Positions 8,240 to 17,446 of a stretch of 36,192 bases of DNA are shown here, in pieces; the stretch's first letter is position 1; every line of letters starts with the position of its first letter. This stretch comes from Novosphingobium sp. (GTDB lineage Bacteria; Pseudomonadota; Alphaproteobacteria; Sphingomonadales; Sphingomonadaceae): positions 1-36,192 of the forward strand of contig PNJT01000006.1 in assembly GCA_013822005.1 (NCBI GenBank). The letters are read 5' to 3'. The position numbers and the translations under genes are program-made. The notes under the pieces are model-generated. The model worked only from the letters and a program-made list of their open reading frames with translations, did no database searches and had not been told where the DNA came from.

Positions 8240-8926
8240 TCAACGCTCCGCCAGGTAATAACGCTCGGTCGCGTTCAGCGCCTCATCGAGCTCATAAATG
8301 ATCGGCTGGCCGGTCGGGATTTCGAGGCCCGTGATCTCGGCATCGGAAATCCCCGACAGGTGCTTGACCAGCGCGCGCAAGGAATTGCCGTGGGCGGAGA
8401 TCAGCACCGTCTCTCCGGCTTTCAGCGCCGGGGCGATCGCGCTCTCGTAATAGGGCAGCACGCGGGCGATGGTGTCCTTGAGGCTCTCGGTCGAAGGGAT
8501 CGCGATTCCGGCATAGCGCGGGTCGGCCTTGAGATCGAACTCGCTGCCATCCTCCAGCACGGGCGGCGGAATGTCGAAGCTGCGGCGCCAGATCTTGACC
8601 TGGTCGTCGCCGTGCCTGGCGGCGGTCTCGGCCTTGTCGAGCCCGGTCAGCCCGCCATAGTGCCGCTCGTTCAGCCGCCAGTCCTTGACCTCGGGGATCC
8701 ACAGCCGCCCGGCGCTTTCCAGCGCATAGTGCAGCGTCTTGATCGCGCGGGTCTGGAAACTGGTGAAGGCCAGCGTCGGCAGCATGCCCTTGGCCTTGAG
8801 CCGTTCGCCGGCCGCGCAGGCCTCGGCCACGCCCTTGTCGGTGAGGCCCACATCCCACCAGCCGGTGAAGCGGTTTTCCAGGTTCCACTGGCTCTGGCCG
8901 TGGCGGACGAGAATAAGGCGAGGCAA
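8240..8926 (-). CDS. gpmA: 2,3-bisphosphoglycerate-dependent phosphoglycerate mutase
   Basis: Interconverts 3- and 2-phosphoglycerate in glycolysis. The 228-residue protein has the phospho-histidine motif RHGQSQWN (His9), the [12 protein letters not shown] segment and SAHGNS with the second active-site histidine. The start is TTG at 8926: no ATG or GTG lies suitably near, the family sequence begins exactly there, and a GGAG ribosome site stands eight bases upstream. It is the first gene of the eight-gene minus-strand run. No clear sigma-70 promoter was recognised in the preceding bases, which soon run into a palindromic repeat. Confidence 0.95.
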   Translation of the reverse strand: MPRLILVRHGQSQWNLENRFTGWWDVGLTDKGVAEACAAGERLKAKGMLPTLAFTSFQTRAIKTLHYALESAGRLWIPEVKDWRLNERHYGGLTGLDKAETAARHGDDQVKIWRRSFDIPPPVLEDGSEFDLKADPRYAGIAIPSTESLKDTIARVLPYYESAIAPALKAGETVLISAHGNSLRALVKHLSGISDAEITGLEIPTGQPIIYELDEALNATERYYLAER

Positions 8927-9197
8927 GGGCCAAACTCCAAGCTTTTCAGGAGCACCGCGCCCTAGCGGCTATGCTGCGCTTTGGGAAGGGTGTTCGCTTG
9001 GCTGGTTGGAAGGGTTTTTCTCACGCCAAGACGCCAAGAGGTTGAGCAAGAGGCGGCCTTACCCTTTCTCCGCGAAGCGGCTGCCAATTCGGGGCGCCTG
9101 ACCATTGGAATTCCGCTAGCGCGGAAAGCGCAAGGCCAGACCACTACACAACCTCTTGGCGTCTTGGCGTGAGCAATTGCCAACACGGCCTCCAAAT
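8927..9197. other. Gap upstream of gpmA holding repeat C
   Basis: No credible gene. The gpmA ribosome site lies at its left end and the family C palindrome fills 9021-9172. The gpmA promoter should lie between 8935 and about 9020, but I could not assign -35 and -10 boxes with confidence. Confidence 0.5.
9021..9172. repeat. Palindromic repeat family C
   Basis: Perfect 23-base inverted arms at 9021-9043 and 9150-9172 (TCACGCCAAGACGCCAAGAG plus GTT) enclose 106 bases, which include a smaller hairpin around TTCCGC/GCGGAA. The arms themselves contain a short tandem (CGCCAAGA). It lies in the gap between gpmA and a small gene on the same strand. No coding capacity is apparent. One copy in the window. 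Confidence 0.85.
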
Positions 9198-9359
9198 CTA
9201 AGGCTCGCCCGCCTTGTCCCGGTCTTCTTGCACTCCCAAATCCCGCGCCTGCGCCTTGCGCTTGCGCAGGTTCTCGCGCAGCTTGGCGGCCAGTCGCTCT
9301 TCGCGGGTCGGGGCGGGCTTGCTTTCACGCATTGGCAATTCTTGTGCGCTATCAGGCAT
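9198..9359 (-). CDS. Small conserved-looking basic/acidic protein, unknown function
   Basis: A 53-residue protein rich in Lys, Arg and Glu. Its centre (PTREERLAAKLRENLRKRKA) is predicted to be a continuous charged helix. From memory, similar short proteins with this helix occur in many sphingomonads, without known function. No signal peptide, membrane segment or metal motif. Two in-frame ATGs are possible (9359 and 9332), neither with a strong ribosome site. It lies between the tRNA gene on the other strand and repeat C. It could have been dismissed as noise but for the amphipathic charge pattern and the family resemblance. Confidence 0.6.
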   Translation of the reverse strand: MPDSAQELPMRESKPAPTREERLAAKLRENLRKRKAQARDLGVQEDRDKAGEP

Positions 9360-9363
9360 CGGC

Positions 9364-9392
9364 TTGACAAAGCAAGGGGCCACGGCCAATAG
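9364..9392 (+). promoter_or_regulatory. Candidate sigma-70 promoter of tRNA-Thr
   Basis: A perfect -35 box TTGACA at 9364-9369 and a weak -10 (CAATAG, 9387-9392) are separated by 17 bases. The predicted transcript start would lie near 9400, about 40 bases before the mature tRNA 5' end, which suits a tRNA gene. The -10 is poor, so this rests mainly on the -35 and the position. Confidence 0.5.
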
Positions 9393-9441
9393 CGCGCCCC
9401 TGCCCCCGGCCCCGTGCCGTGCGGCGCTGATGGAATGGTGT

Positions 9442-9516
<75 letters not shown>

Positions 9517-9939
9517 TTCCACTTTTTCCCGACTGCACCCGCCCCAATCCGCTCGTCCTGAGGAACCCGCAGGGCAGAGCCTGTCGAAGACCGGAGGGTG
9601 TCTCGAAGGACCCCTGCGTGCGCACGCGGTGCTTCGAGACGGGGCGTTGGCCTACGGCCGATGCCAAAACCGTCCAGGCCGCGACAAACCGCGCCGCGAT
9701 CCGAACTCGTCCCTTCCCCAAAGCCGCGCCGCCAGCGCGGCTTTGGCGCATCTGGGCTCTGTTCTATGGAAAACTCGCACCCTCCCTGCGCATGTATTTC
9801 TTCAACTTGCATTTTCCGCAATTGCCACGCCGGGGCCAAAGTGCCCGGCAAGCGGCGGCTTGCCCCACGTGTCTTATCCTGATAACACAGCTTGCAACTT
9901 TGCCCCATGCACTCCACATTGAGGCAACGACCACTGCAG
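9517..9939. other. Gene-free stretch between tRNA-Thr and telA
   Basis: About 420 bases without a credible gene. It holds palindromic repeat D (9550-9646) and a perfect 11-base hairpin (9719-9729 with 9735-9745, loop CGCCA) with no T run after it. The rest (9746-9939) is less GC-rich and must contain the telA promoter; no box pair could be fixed. ORFs across it are frame shadows of the repeats. Confidence 0.5.
9550..9646. repeat. Palindromic repeat family D
   Basis: Starts with GCTCGTCCTGAGGAACCCGC, a sequence type I know as a common dispersed repeat in sphingomonads. It contains the inverted pair GTCTCGAAG (9600-9608) and CTTCGAGAC (9632-9640) plus a partial third copy, TGTCGAAGA. Non-coding, just downstream of the tRNA. 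The outer ends are approximate. Confidence 0.65.
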
Positions 9940-11163
9940 ATGGACCCTAATGCCATGGCCACCACGCCGACTGAAACCGCAACGATGTCTCCGCTGAACC
10001 TGACCCCGCCCGATCCGGTGCCGGTGATTGCGGCCGAATCCGCCGCCGGGCTGGTGCCGGTCTCGAAGGAAGAGAAGTCGAAACTCGAAACCAAGGTTGA
10101 TGCCTTTGTCGCCGATCTGATCGCCTCGGACGCCAACTCGCCCGAATTCGGCCGCAAGATCGATCAGATTACCAACATGGGGCGCAAGGAAATTGCCACC
10201 GCGGCGGGCATGGCCAACCGCTTTCTCGATCGTCCGGTCCGGGCGATGGACAAGGACGCCGGGGTCGGCGCGAACCTCTCCGAACTGCGCCGCACGGTGG
10301 AAGAGCTCGATCCGGGCAAGGCCGGCCAGCTTTCGACCGGGCGCAAGATCCTGGGCTTCATTCCCTTTGGCAACACGATGAAGCGGTATTTCAATAGCTA
10401 CCAGTCGGCCCAGACCCACATCCAGTCGATCCTTACCCACCTCGCTTCGGGCAAGGACGAGCTGCTGATGGACAATGCCGCGATCGATGTCGAGCGCCAG
10501 AAGCTGTGGGAAGCGATGGGCCAGCTGGAGCAGATGATCCACATCTCCAAGACGCTGGACGCCAAGCTGGAAGAAACCGCCGCCGAGCTGGACGCGACCG
10601 ACCCGGCCAAGGCCAAGGCTTTGCGCGAAAGCGCGCTGTTCTATGTCCGCCAGCGCACCCAGGACCTGCTGACGCAAATGGCGGTATCGGTGCAGGGTTA
10701 TCTCGCGCTCGATCTGGTCAAGAAAAACAACGTCGAACTGGTCAAGGGCGTGGACCGCGCCAGCACCACCACCGTCGGCGCGCTGCGCACCGCGGTGACC
10801 GTGGCCCAGGCGCTGACCAACCAGCGGCTGGTGCTCGAACAGATCACCGCGCTCAATTCGACCACTGCCAATATCATCGATTCGACCAGCACCCTGCTGC
10901 GCGACCAGACCGGGCGGATCCACGAGCAGGCCGCCAGCTCGACCATCCCGGTCGAAGTGCTGCAGCGCGCCTTCCAGAACATCTATGACACGATGGACAA
11001 TATCGACACCTTCAAGATCAAGGCGCTCGACAGCATGAAGCAGACGGTCACTACGCTGTCGGCCGAGCTGGAAAAGTCCAAGGGCTATATCGCCCGCTCC
11101 GAAGGCGCAGCGCAAGCCGCCAAGTCGCTTGAAGGGCCTTCGATCCTGAGCCTGGAGGGCTAA
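9940..11163 (+). CDS. telA: TelA-family (toxic anion resistance) protein
   Basis: Member of the TelA/KlaA/YaaN family, named for plasmid tellurite resistance; the chromosomal members' real role is thought to concern the cell envelope or stress. The 407-residue protein is soluble, mostly helical, and matches the family from residue ~50 to near the end, including the GRKILGFIPFGN segment and the long helical part with SAQTHIQSIL and VVKKNNVELVKG-like sequence. The first ~40 residues are Pro/Thr-rich and variable. The ATG at 9940 is preferred; another ATG at 9955 is possible. The next gene starts immediately after its stop, and the pairing with an XpaC-like gene is as in the Bacillus xpaC-yaaN operon. 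Confidence 0.87.
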   Translation: MDPNAMATTPTETATMSPLNLTPPDPVPVIAAESAAGLVPVSKEEKSKLETKVDAFVADLIASDANSPEFGRKIDQITNMGRKEIATAAGMANRFLDRPVRAMDKDAGVGANLSELRRTVEELDPGKAGQLSTGRKILGFIPFGNTMKRYFNSYQSAQTHIQSILTHLASGKDELLMDNAAIDVERQKLWEAMGQLEQMIHISKTLDAKLEETAAELDATDPAKAKALRESALFYVRQRTQDLLTQMAVSVQGYLALDLVKKNNVELVKGVDRASTTTVGALRTAVTVAQALTNQRLVLEQITALNSTTANIIDSTSTLLRDQTGRIHEQAASSTIPVEVLQRAFQNIYDTMDNIDTFKIKALDSMKQTVTTLSAELEKSKGYIARSEGAAQAAKSLEGPSILSLEG

Positions 11164-11907
11164 GTGGCCGGCGAAGCGCACCAGTCGGACGTGATCATCG
11201 GCGCCGCGCGGCGCAGCCTGGTCGATCAGCGTGCCGGTGGCCGCCGGGTGCTGCCGCAAGGGGCGCGGGCGATCAGGCGCGGGCACCTGGGGCGCAAGCT
11301 GCGCAACGTGGCGCTGGCGGTGGGCGGGATCTGGCTGGGGCTTTCGGTCGTGGGATCGATCATCGGCGGAATCGGCTGGGAAGGCCTGCTGCTGGGGATT
11401 GTCGTGACCGCGGGCGCGGTCTGGGCTTTCGGCAAGTATCCGCGAATGAAGCCGCCCACCATCGACGATCTCAATCCGATGCAGACCGACGTGCGCACGC
11501 TGGTCGGCCGGACCGAGCTGTGGCTGGAAAGCCAGCGCCCGGCCCTGCCCCAGCCGGCGGTGCAGCTGGTCGATCAGATCGGGCTGCAACTCGATGTGCT
11601 GGGCGCGCAGCTCGCCCAGGTCGATCAGGACCACCCCAAGGCCGGTGAAGTGCGCAAACTGGTGGGTGAGCACTTGCCCTCGCTGGTCCAGGGCTATCGC
11701 CAGATCCCCGACCACCTGCGCCATGAAGAACGCGCCGGATCGAGCCCCAGCAAGCAGTTCATCGACGGACTCTCGACGATCAGCGCCGAGATCGACAGCG
11801 TCACCCGCCAGCTGGCGATGGGCCCGATCGACAACCTGGCGATCAAGAGCCGCTATCTGGAATACAAGTACGGCGAAACAGGCGTGGACGGCGAAAGCCA
11901 GACCTGA
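11164..11907 (+). CDS. XpaC-like membrane protein
   Basis: A 247-residue protein with a basic N-terminal region (about 16-48), two adjoining membrane segments (about 50-69 and 74-91), and a helical cytoplasmic C-terminal domain. The C-terminal domain, with LVGEHLPSLVQGYRQIP and a following helix, resembles XpaC (once called 5-bromo-4-chloroindolyl phosphate hydrolysis protein), the usual partner of TelA-family genes. The biochemical activity of XpaC is not established. The start is GTG directly after the telA TAA with no gap, so translation is likely coupled, and its stop overlaps the next start as TGATG. The assignment rests on topology, resemblance and neighbourhood together. Confidence 0.7.
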   Translation: MAGEAHQSDVIIGAARRSLVDQRAGGRRVLPQGARAIRRGHLGRKLRNVALAVGGIWLGLSVVGSIIGGIGWEGLLLGIVVTAGAVWAFGKYPRMKPPTIDDLNPMQTDVRTLVGRTELWLESQRPALPQPAVQLVDQIGLQLDVLGAQLAQVDQDHPKAGEVRKLVGEHLPSLVQGYRQIPDHLRHEERAGSSPSKQFIDGLSTISAEIDSVTRQLAMGPIDNLAIKSRYLEYKYGETGVDGESQT

Positions 11908-12203
11908 TGCGAATTCCGATCCCCCACAAACTCGGCCGCGAGGAAGCCCGCCAGCGCCTCCATTCGCGCAGCGGCGAGATTGCCGGGATGATGCCGGGCG
12001 GGATGGCCGATGTCACTGTCACCTGGCCGCACGAGGACCGCATGGAGCTCCAGATCGCCGCGATGGGCAAGACCGCGCAAGGCAGCGTCGAGATTGGCGA
12101 TGACAGTGTGGTGTTCGAAATCGACCTGCCGGGCGGGCTGTCCTTCGTCGAACCGATGATCCGCAGCGCGGTTGAAGCCAAGGGGCAGAAGCTGCTGGGC
12201 TGA
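11907..12203 (+). CDS. Polyhydroxyalkanoic acid system family protein
   Basis: A 98-residue protein that matches the short family annotated as putative polyhydroxyalkanoate granule/system protein. The typical features are the opening MRIPIPHKLGREEARQRL, the alternating hydrophobic strands around DRMELQIAAMG, and the ending SFVEPMIRSAVEAKGQKLLG. It may bind the surface of storage granules or a hydrophobic ligand; no enzyme motif is visible. No PHA synthase or depolymerase gene is near. It overlaps the XpaC-like gene by one base and so belongs to the telA operon. Confidence 0.8.
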   Translation: MRIPIPHKLGREEARQRLHSRSGEIAGMMPGGMADVTVTWPHEDRMELQIAAMGKTAQGSVEIGDDSVVFEIDLPGGLSFVEPMIRSAVEAKGQKLLG

Positions 12204-12250
12204 CAAGCCGGGCAAGCAGGGGTTCAGGTAGCCACTGTCAGAGGCCGCGC

Positions 12251-12796
12251 ATGAACCGCAAATTGCTCCTTCCCGCCCTGGCTCTGGCAGCGCTTTCACT
12301 CGGCGGCTGCGCTGCTGTTTTCTCCAAGCACCCGGTCGGCAATGTCGCCGTGCCGCAGCCGGCCAAGTCGGTTGAACTCAGCCGTTACCTTGGCCGCTGG
12401 TACGAGCTGGCGCGCTATGAACAGGGCTTCCAGAAGGACTGCGAGGGCGTGACGGCCGACTATGCCTTGCGCGCCGACGGCAATATCTCGGTGCTCAACA
12501 AGTGCCGCAAGCCCGACGGCAAGCTGAAGGACGCCAATGGCAAGGCCAAGATTGTCGACACCGCGACCGGGGCCAAGCTCAAGGTCAGCTTCTTTGGGCC
12601 GTTCTACGGCGACTACTGGGTGCTTGACCGGGCCGAGGATTACTCCTGGTCGATCGTCGGCGAGCCGTCAGGCCGGTATCTGTGGATCCTCTCGCGCGAG
12701 GCCCAGCCGGGCCAGGCCAAGCTGGATGCGCTGATCGGCAGGGCCAAGGCGCTGGGCTATGACACCAGCATGCTGCGGATCACCAAGCAGCCGTAG
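12251..12796 (+). CDS. blc: Lipocalin family lipoprotein (Blc type)
   Basis: An outer-membrane lipocalin lipoprotein that binds lipids or lysophospholipids in its barrel. The 181-residue precursor has a lipoprotein signal with lipobox LGGC (Cys20). Lipocalin motif 1 follows (GRWYE, 47-51), then the second and third conserved regions (VLDRAEDYSWSIVGEPSGRYLWILSR) in the usual order and spacing. The ATG at 12251 is the natural start because it begins the signal peptide. It follows the PHA-system gene by 47 bases on the same strand and may be read with it; a repeat follows that could stop transcription. Confidence 0.92.
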   Translation: MNRKLLLPALALAALSLGGCAAVFSKHPVGNVAVPQPAKSVELSRYLGRWYELARYEQGFQKDCEGVTADYALRADGNISVLNKCRKPDGKLKDANGKAKIVDTATGAKLKVSFFGPFYGDYWVLDRAEDYSWSIVGEPSGRYLWILSREAQPGQAKLDALIGRAKALGYDTSMLRITKQP

Positions 12797-12802
12797 TCCA
12801 AA

Positions 12803-12957
12803 GGTCCTCTCCAGATTTGCGCAGCACATCTGGGGAGGTGGCAGACGCCGAAGGCGGCTGACGGAGGGGTAATGGCGATAGGGCACAGGCCCCTCCGTCA
12901 TTTGCTCCGCAAATGCCGCCTCCCCATTTGGGGCATTCGCCAAAAATGGAGAGGATC
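12803..12957. repeat. Palindromic repeat family E, copy 1
   Basis: A nested inverted repeat. The outer arms GGTCCTCTCCA (12803-12813) and TGGAGAGGATC (12947-12957) match nearly, the middle arms GGGGAGGTGGC and GCCGCCTCCCC match with one change, and the inner arms GACGGAGGGG (12860-12869) and CCCCTCCGTC (12890-12899) match perfectly. It lies between convergent genes (lipocalin and acs), where its RNA could act as a two-way terminator. A second copy lies at 19734-19872. Confidence 0.8.
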
Positions 12958-12962
12958 TGAGG

Positions 12963-14891
<1,929 letters not shown>

Positions 14892-14920
14892 GGCTCTCTC
14901 CGGATTCGTGCTTGAGCAGC

Positions 14921-14949
14921 AGTTAGGGACGCGCCAAGCCCAGCGTCAA
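14921..14949 (-). promoter_or_regulatory. Candidate sigma-70 promoter of acs
   Basis: On the minus strand, TTGACG (14949-14944) and CTAACT (14926-14921) are separated by exactly 17 bases and lie about 30 bases upstream of the acs start codon. The -35 is nearly consensus and the -10 acceptable for an alphaproteobacterium. Confidence 0.55.
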
Positions 14950-14965
14950 TCCTGGCCGCAAGCGA

Positions 14966-15688
14966 TCAGAAGAAGAACTTCTGCTGCCAGTAGAAGGTCG
15001 AAGTGATCGGATCACCCGCACCGTTGGTGGCCGGGCGGAACCGCAGCCGCTCCATCGCGAGGCGGCAGGCGACCGCGTCGGTATCCGGAAAGCCGCTGCT
15101 CTTGTACACGCGGCAACCGGTGGCGCGGCCAGAGGGGCTGACCGTCAGCGCGAGGATGGTCGACTTGCCGATCCGCGCCTCGCGCCCGCCGGGTGGCAAC
15201 GGGAAGTCCGAAGCGCGGTCGATCTGGCCCGAGATATGCGCGGCCTTGGTCGGCCGACCGCCGCCCGGCCCATTGCTGTCCCCGCCGCTGCCCGGGCCGC
15301 TGCCGGGCCCGCTGAGCCCGGTGCCTGCACCCTGGTTCGCCGCGCCCGAGGTATTGGCGCTGCCCGTGCTGGCCGCCTTGGGGGCCGGAGACTTGGCGAT
15401 CGGCACTTTGGGCACGGGTGCCTTGACCTCGCGCGCGACGGCTTTCTTGCCGGGATCGCCGGCCTTTCCGGCTTTGGCCGGTTCGGGCGAAGGTTCGGGC
15501 TTGGGCGGCGCGGTGATCGTGACGGTAAAGGTTGAAAGCACCCGTTCGACGGCCTTGGCGGTGAAATCGGGAGCGAAGGCGCGAACCAGGCCGAGGATGG
15601 CCAGCACGTGAACCGCAACAACCAGCAGCGCCACGCCCACCCTGGTGCGTCTAGGCGGTTCGGGGTTAAAGTCGTCCGGATCGTCCAT
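14966..15688 (-). CDS. TonB family protein
   Basis: A 240-residue protein with TonB layout: a short cytoplasmic start, one membrane segment (about 17-38), a long periplasmic linker rich in Pro, Ala, Lys and Gly (about 60-150), and a C-terminal TonB-like domain (about 165-240) with LTVSPSGRATGCRVYKSSGF and an RLRFRPA ending. It would pass proton-motive force to an outer-membrane receptor. The usual ExbB/ExbD and receptor genes are not adjacent. The ATG at 15688 directly precedes the acidic start MDDPDD; longer readings would run into the divergent region and gene. It diverges from the PotD-like gene across 87 bases. Confidence 0.82.
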   Translation of the reverse strand: MDDPDDFNPEPPRRTRVGVALLVVAVHVLAILGLVRAFAPDFTAKAVERVLSTFTVTITAPPKPEPSPEPAKAGKAGDPGKKAVAREVKAPVPKVPIAKSPAPKAASTGSANTSGAANQGAGTGLSGPGSGPGSGGDSNGPGGGRPTKAAHISGQIDRASDFPLPPGGREARIGKSTILALTVSPSGRATGCRVYKSSGFPDTDAVACRLAMERLRFRPATNGAGDPITSTFYWQQKFFF

Positions 15689-15775
15689 CGCCGGACTATG
15701 CCATCGCGTTGCTTTCGGGGCAAATCCTGAGCAGCTGCGGTTTGCATCGCCCCGCAGTGAAGCTATGACCGGGGC

Positions 15776-16855
15776 ATGACCGACTGCGGCTCTGCCCTCT
15801 CTTTCAACCGGCGTCAGACGATCCTCGGCCTGGGGGTCAGCGCGATCGGCCTCTCGCTGAGCGGCTGCGCCGCGCGCAGCTCGCTGCATTTCGCCAACTG
15901 GGACAACTACCTGGGCGAGACCACGCTGGCCGATTTCAAGGACGCCAGCGGGATCGATACCAAGCTCAGCGTGATCGCCAGCGAGGATGCGCTGTTCGAC
16001 CAGCTGAAGAAGGGCAGCGACGTGCCCGACCTGGTGATCGCCTCGAACCGGATGGTTGAGCGGCTGGCGGAAGCCGGGCTGCTCGCCACCTTGACCAAGG
16101 CGCGGCTACCGAACTTGCGCAACCTCGATCCGCGCTTTGCCGATGCCAGCTATGATCCGGGGCGCAAGCATTCGGTGCCTTACACCTGGCTGGTCTGCGG
16201 GATCGGTTATCGCAAGTCGGCGGTGCCAGTGCCGCCGGAGGGCTGGAAAGACCTGTTCGCCAATCCCGCCTATGCCGGGCGGATCGCGCTGCCGGGCAAT
16301 CCCGCCGACCTGTTCAGGATCGCGGCACGCACTTTGGGCAAGGGTCCCAATGCGATCGCCGCGACGGACGTTCCGGCCTTGGCCGATCTGCTCAAGGCCC
16401 AGCTCCCCCGGATCAAGGCCTTCCACCAGGACGACGGGCAGGACCTGCTGCTGGGCAAGGAGGTGGACCTGGTCGCCGATTTCAACGGCGACCTGGCCCA
16501 GGTGATCCTTGAGGATCCCGATCTGGCCTTTGTCATGCCCGAAGAAGGCAGCGAGCTGACCTGTGACAACCTGTGCATCCCCAAGGGCTCCAGTGCGGCT
16601 GAAAACGCCCACCAGTTCATCGATTTCGTGCTGGGCGGGCAGGCCGGCAGCGGGATCTGCGAGACGATCCTCTATCCCACCCCCAACCTCGCCGCGAAAG
16701 CGATGATGGCGGCCGAATATCACGCCAGCCCGGTGCTGTTCCCGCCCGCCGAGCTGCTGGCCAAGAGCGACTTCGCGCGCTGGAATGCCGAACTGGACCA
16801 GGCCATGGACAAGGCCTGGAAAGGACTGCCTCAGCCCTTGAACAAGGCCGGATAG
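15776..16855 (+). CDS. PotD-like polyamine-type substrate-binding lipoprotein
   Basis: Resembles the periplasmic binding protein of spermidine/putrescine ABC transporters. The 359-residue precursor has twin arginines (12-13), a hydrophobic segment and a lipobox LSGC (Cys31), so it is a lipoprotein, possibly Tat-exported. The mature part follows PotD in order: FANWDNYLG, the SVPYTWLVCGIGY segment, the FNGD segment and LYPTPNLAAKAM. Two tryptophans that PotD uses to hold polyamines seem replaced (DFNGD where PotD has WNGS; LTCDN where it has WMDS), so the ligand may differ. No permease or ATPase genes are adjacent. Its last 25 bases overlap the convergent msrA. Confidence 0.8.
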   Translation: MTDCGSALSFNRRQTILGLGVSAIGLSLSGCAARSSLHFANWDNYLGETTLADFKDASGIDTKLSVIASEDALFDQLKKGSDVPDLVIASNRMVERLAEAGLLATLTKARLPNLRNLDPRFADASYDPGRKHSVPYTWLVCGIGYRKSAVPVPPEGWKDLFANPAYAGRIALPGNPADLFRIAARTLGKGPNAIAATDVPALADLLKAQLPRIKAFHQDDGQDLLLGKEVDLVADFNGDLAQVILEDPDLAFVMPEEGSELTCDNLCIPKGSSAAENAHQFIDFVLGGQAGSGICETILYPTPNLAAKAMMAAEYHASPVLFPPAELLAKSDFARWNAELDQAMDKAWKGLPQPLNKAG

Positions 16856-17418
16856 GTCACTTTCAGCTTGTTCACCTTGGGCACGTCCCAGCGCAGGATA
16901 TAGGGGTGGCGCGGGTTCTTGCGCATGAAGTCCTGGTGATAGGCCTCGGCCGGGTAGAATGGCCCGCTCTCGATCTTGGTGACAATCCGCCCGCGAAACA
17001 CCGGCTTGGCGTTGAGCGTCGTGATATAGGCTTCAACGAAAGTGCGCTGCTGGGCATTCTGCGGGAACACCGCGCTGCGATAGGAGCGGCCCTCATCGGG
17101 GGTCTGGCGGTTGAGCTGAGTCGGATCGTGAGCGACGAGGAAATAGACCCCCAGCAAGTCGCCGAGCGAGACCTTGGCGGGATCGTAAGTCACCCGGATC
17201 GCCTCGGCGTGGTCGGTTTTCTCCGCTGACACAAGGTCATAGGTCGCATCACCGGCAGAGCCTCCGGCATAGCCCGAAACCACATTGGTGACGCCCTTCA
17301 CATGCTCGAACGTGGCTTCCATCCCCCAGAAGCAGCCCCCGGCGAGCACGATGGTATCGGCACGGGCGATCCCCGGCGCGGCGAACAGCAGCAGGGCGGT
17401 CAGGCTTGGTTTCAGCAT
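16831..17418 (-). CDS. msrA: Exported peptide-methionine (S)-S-oxide reductase
   Basis: Reduces methionine S-sulfoxide in proteins. The 195-residue precursor has a signal peptide (about 1-20, cleavage after ARA), so it should act in the periplasm. GCFWGME follows at once, with catalytic Cys29. The rest matches MsrA, including the SGYAGG and YHQDF segments. Cys29 is the only cysteine in the protein, so it is a one-Cys type lacking its own resolving cysteine and would need an external reductant. The ATG at 17418 has a GGAG site upstream. It follows selO by 28 bases on the same strand and overlaps the PotD-like gene tail-to-tail. Confidence 0.94.
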   Translation of the reverse strand: MLKPSLTALLLFAAPGIARADTIVLAGGCFWGMEATFEHVKGVTNVVSGYAGGSAGDATYDLVSAEKTDHAEAIRVTYDPAKVSLGDLLGVYFLVAHDPTQLNRQTPDEGRSYRSAVFPQNAQQRTFVEAYITTLNAKPVFRGRIVTKIESGPFYPAEAYHQDFMRKNPRHPYILRWDVPKVNKLKVTYPALFKG

Positions 17419-17446
17419 GTTTGGTCTCCTTCGCCCCCTGGTTCGC

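Noticed and set aside
9719..9745. Intrinsic terminator after tRNA-Thr
   Set aside because: The stem is perfect but lies 200 bases downstream and has no T run on either strand.
9874..11724. Open frame of 616 codons antisense to telA and the XpaC-like gene
   Set aside because: Shadow frame; low-complexity composition and no recognisable motif, opposite to two real genes.
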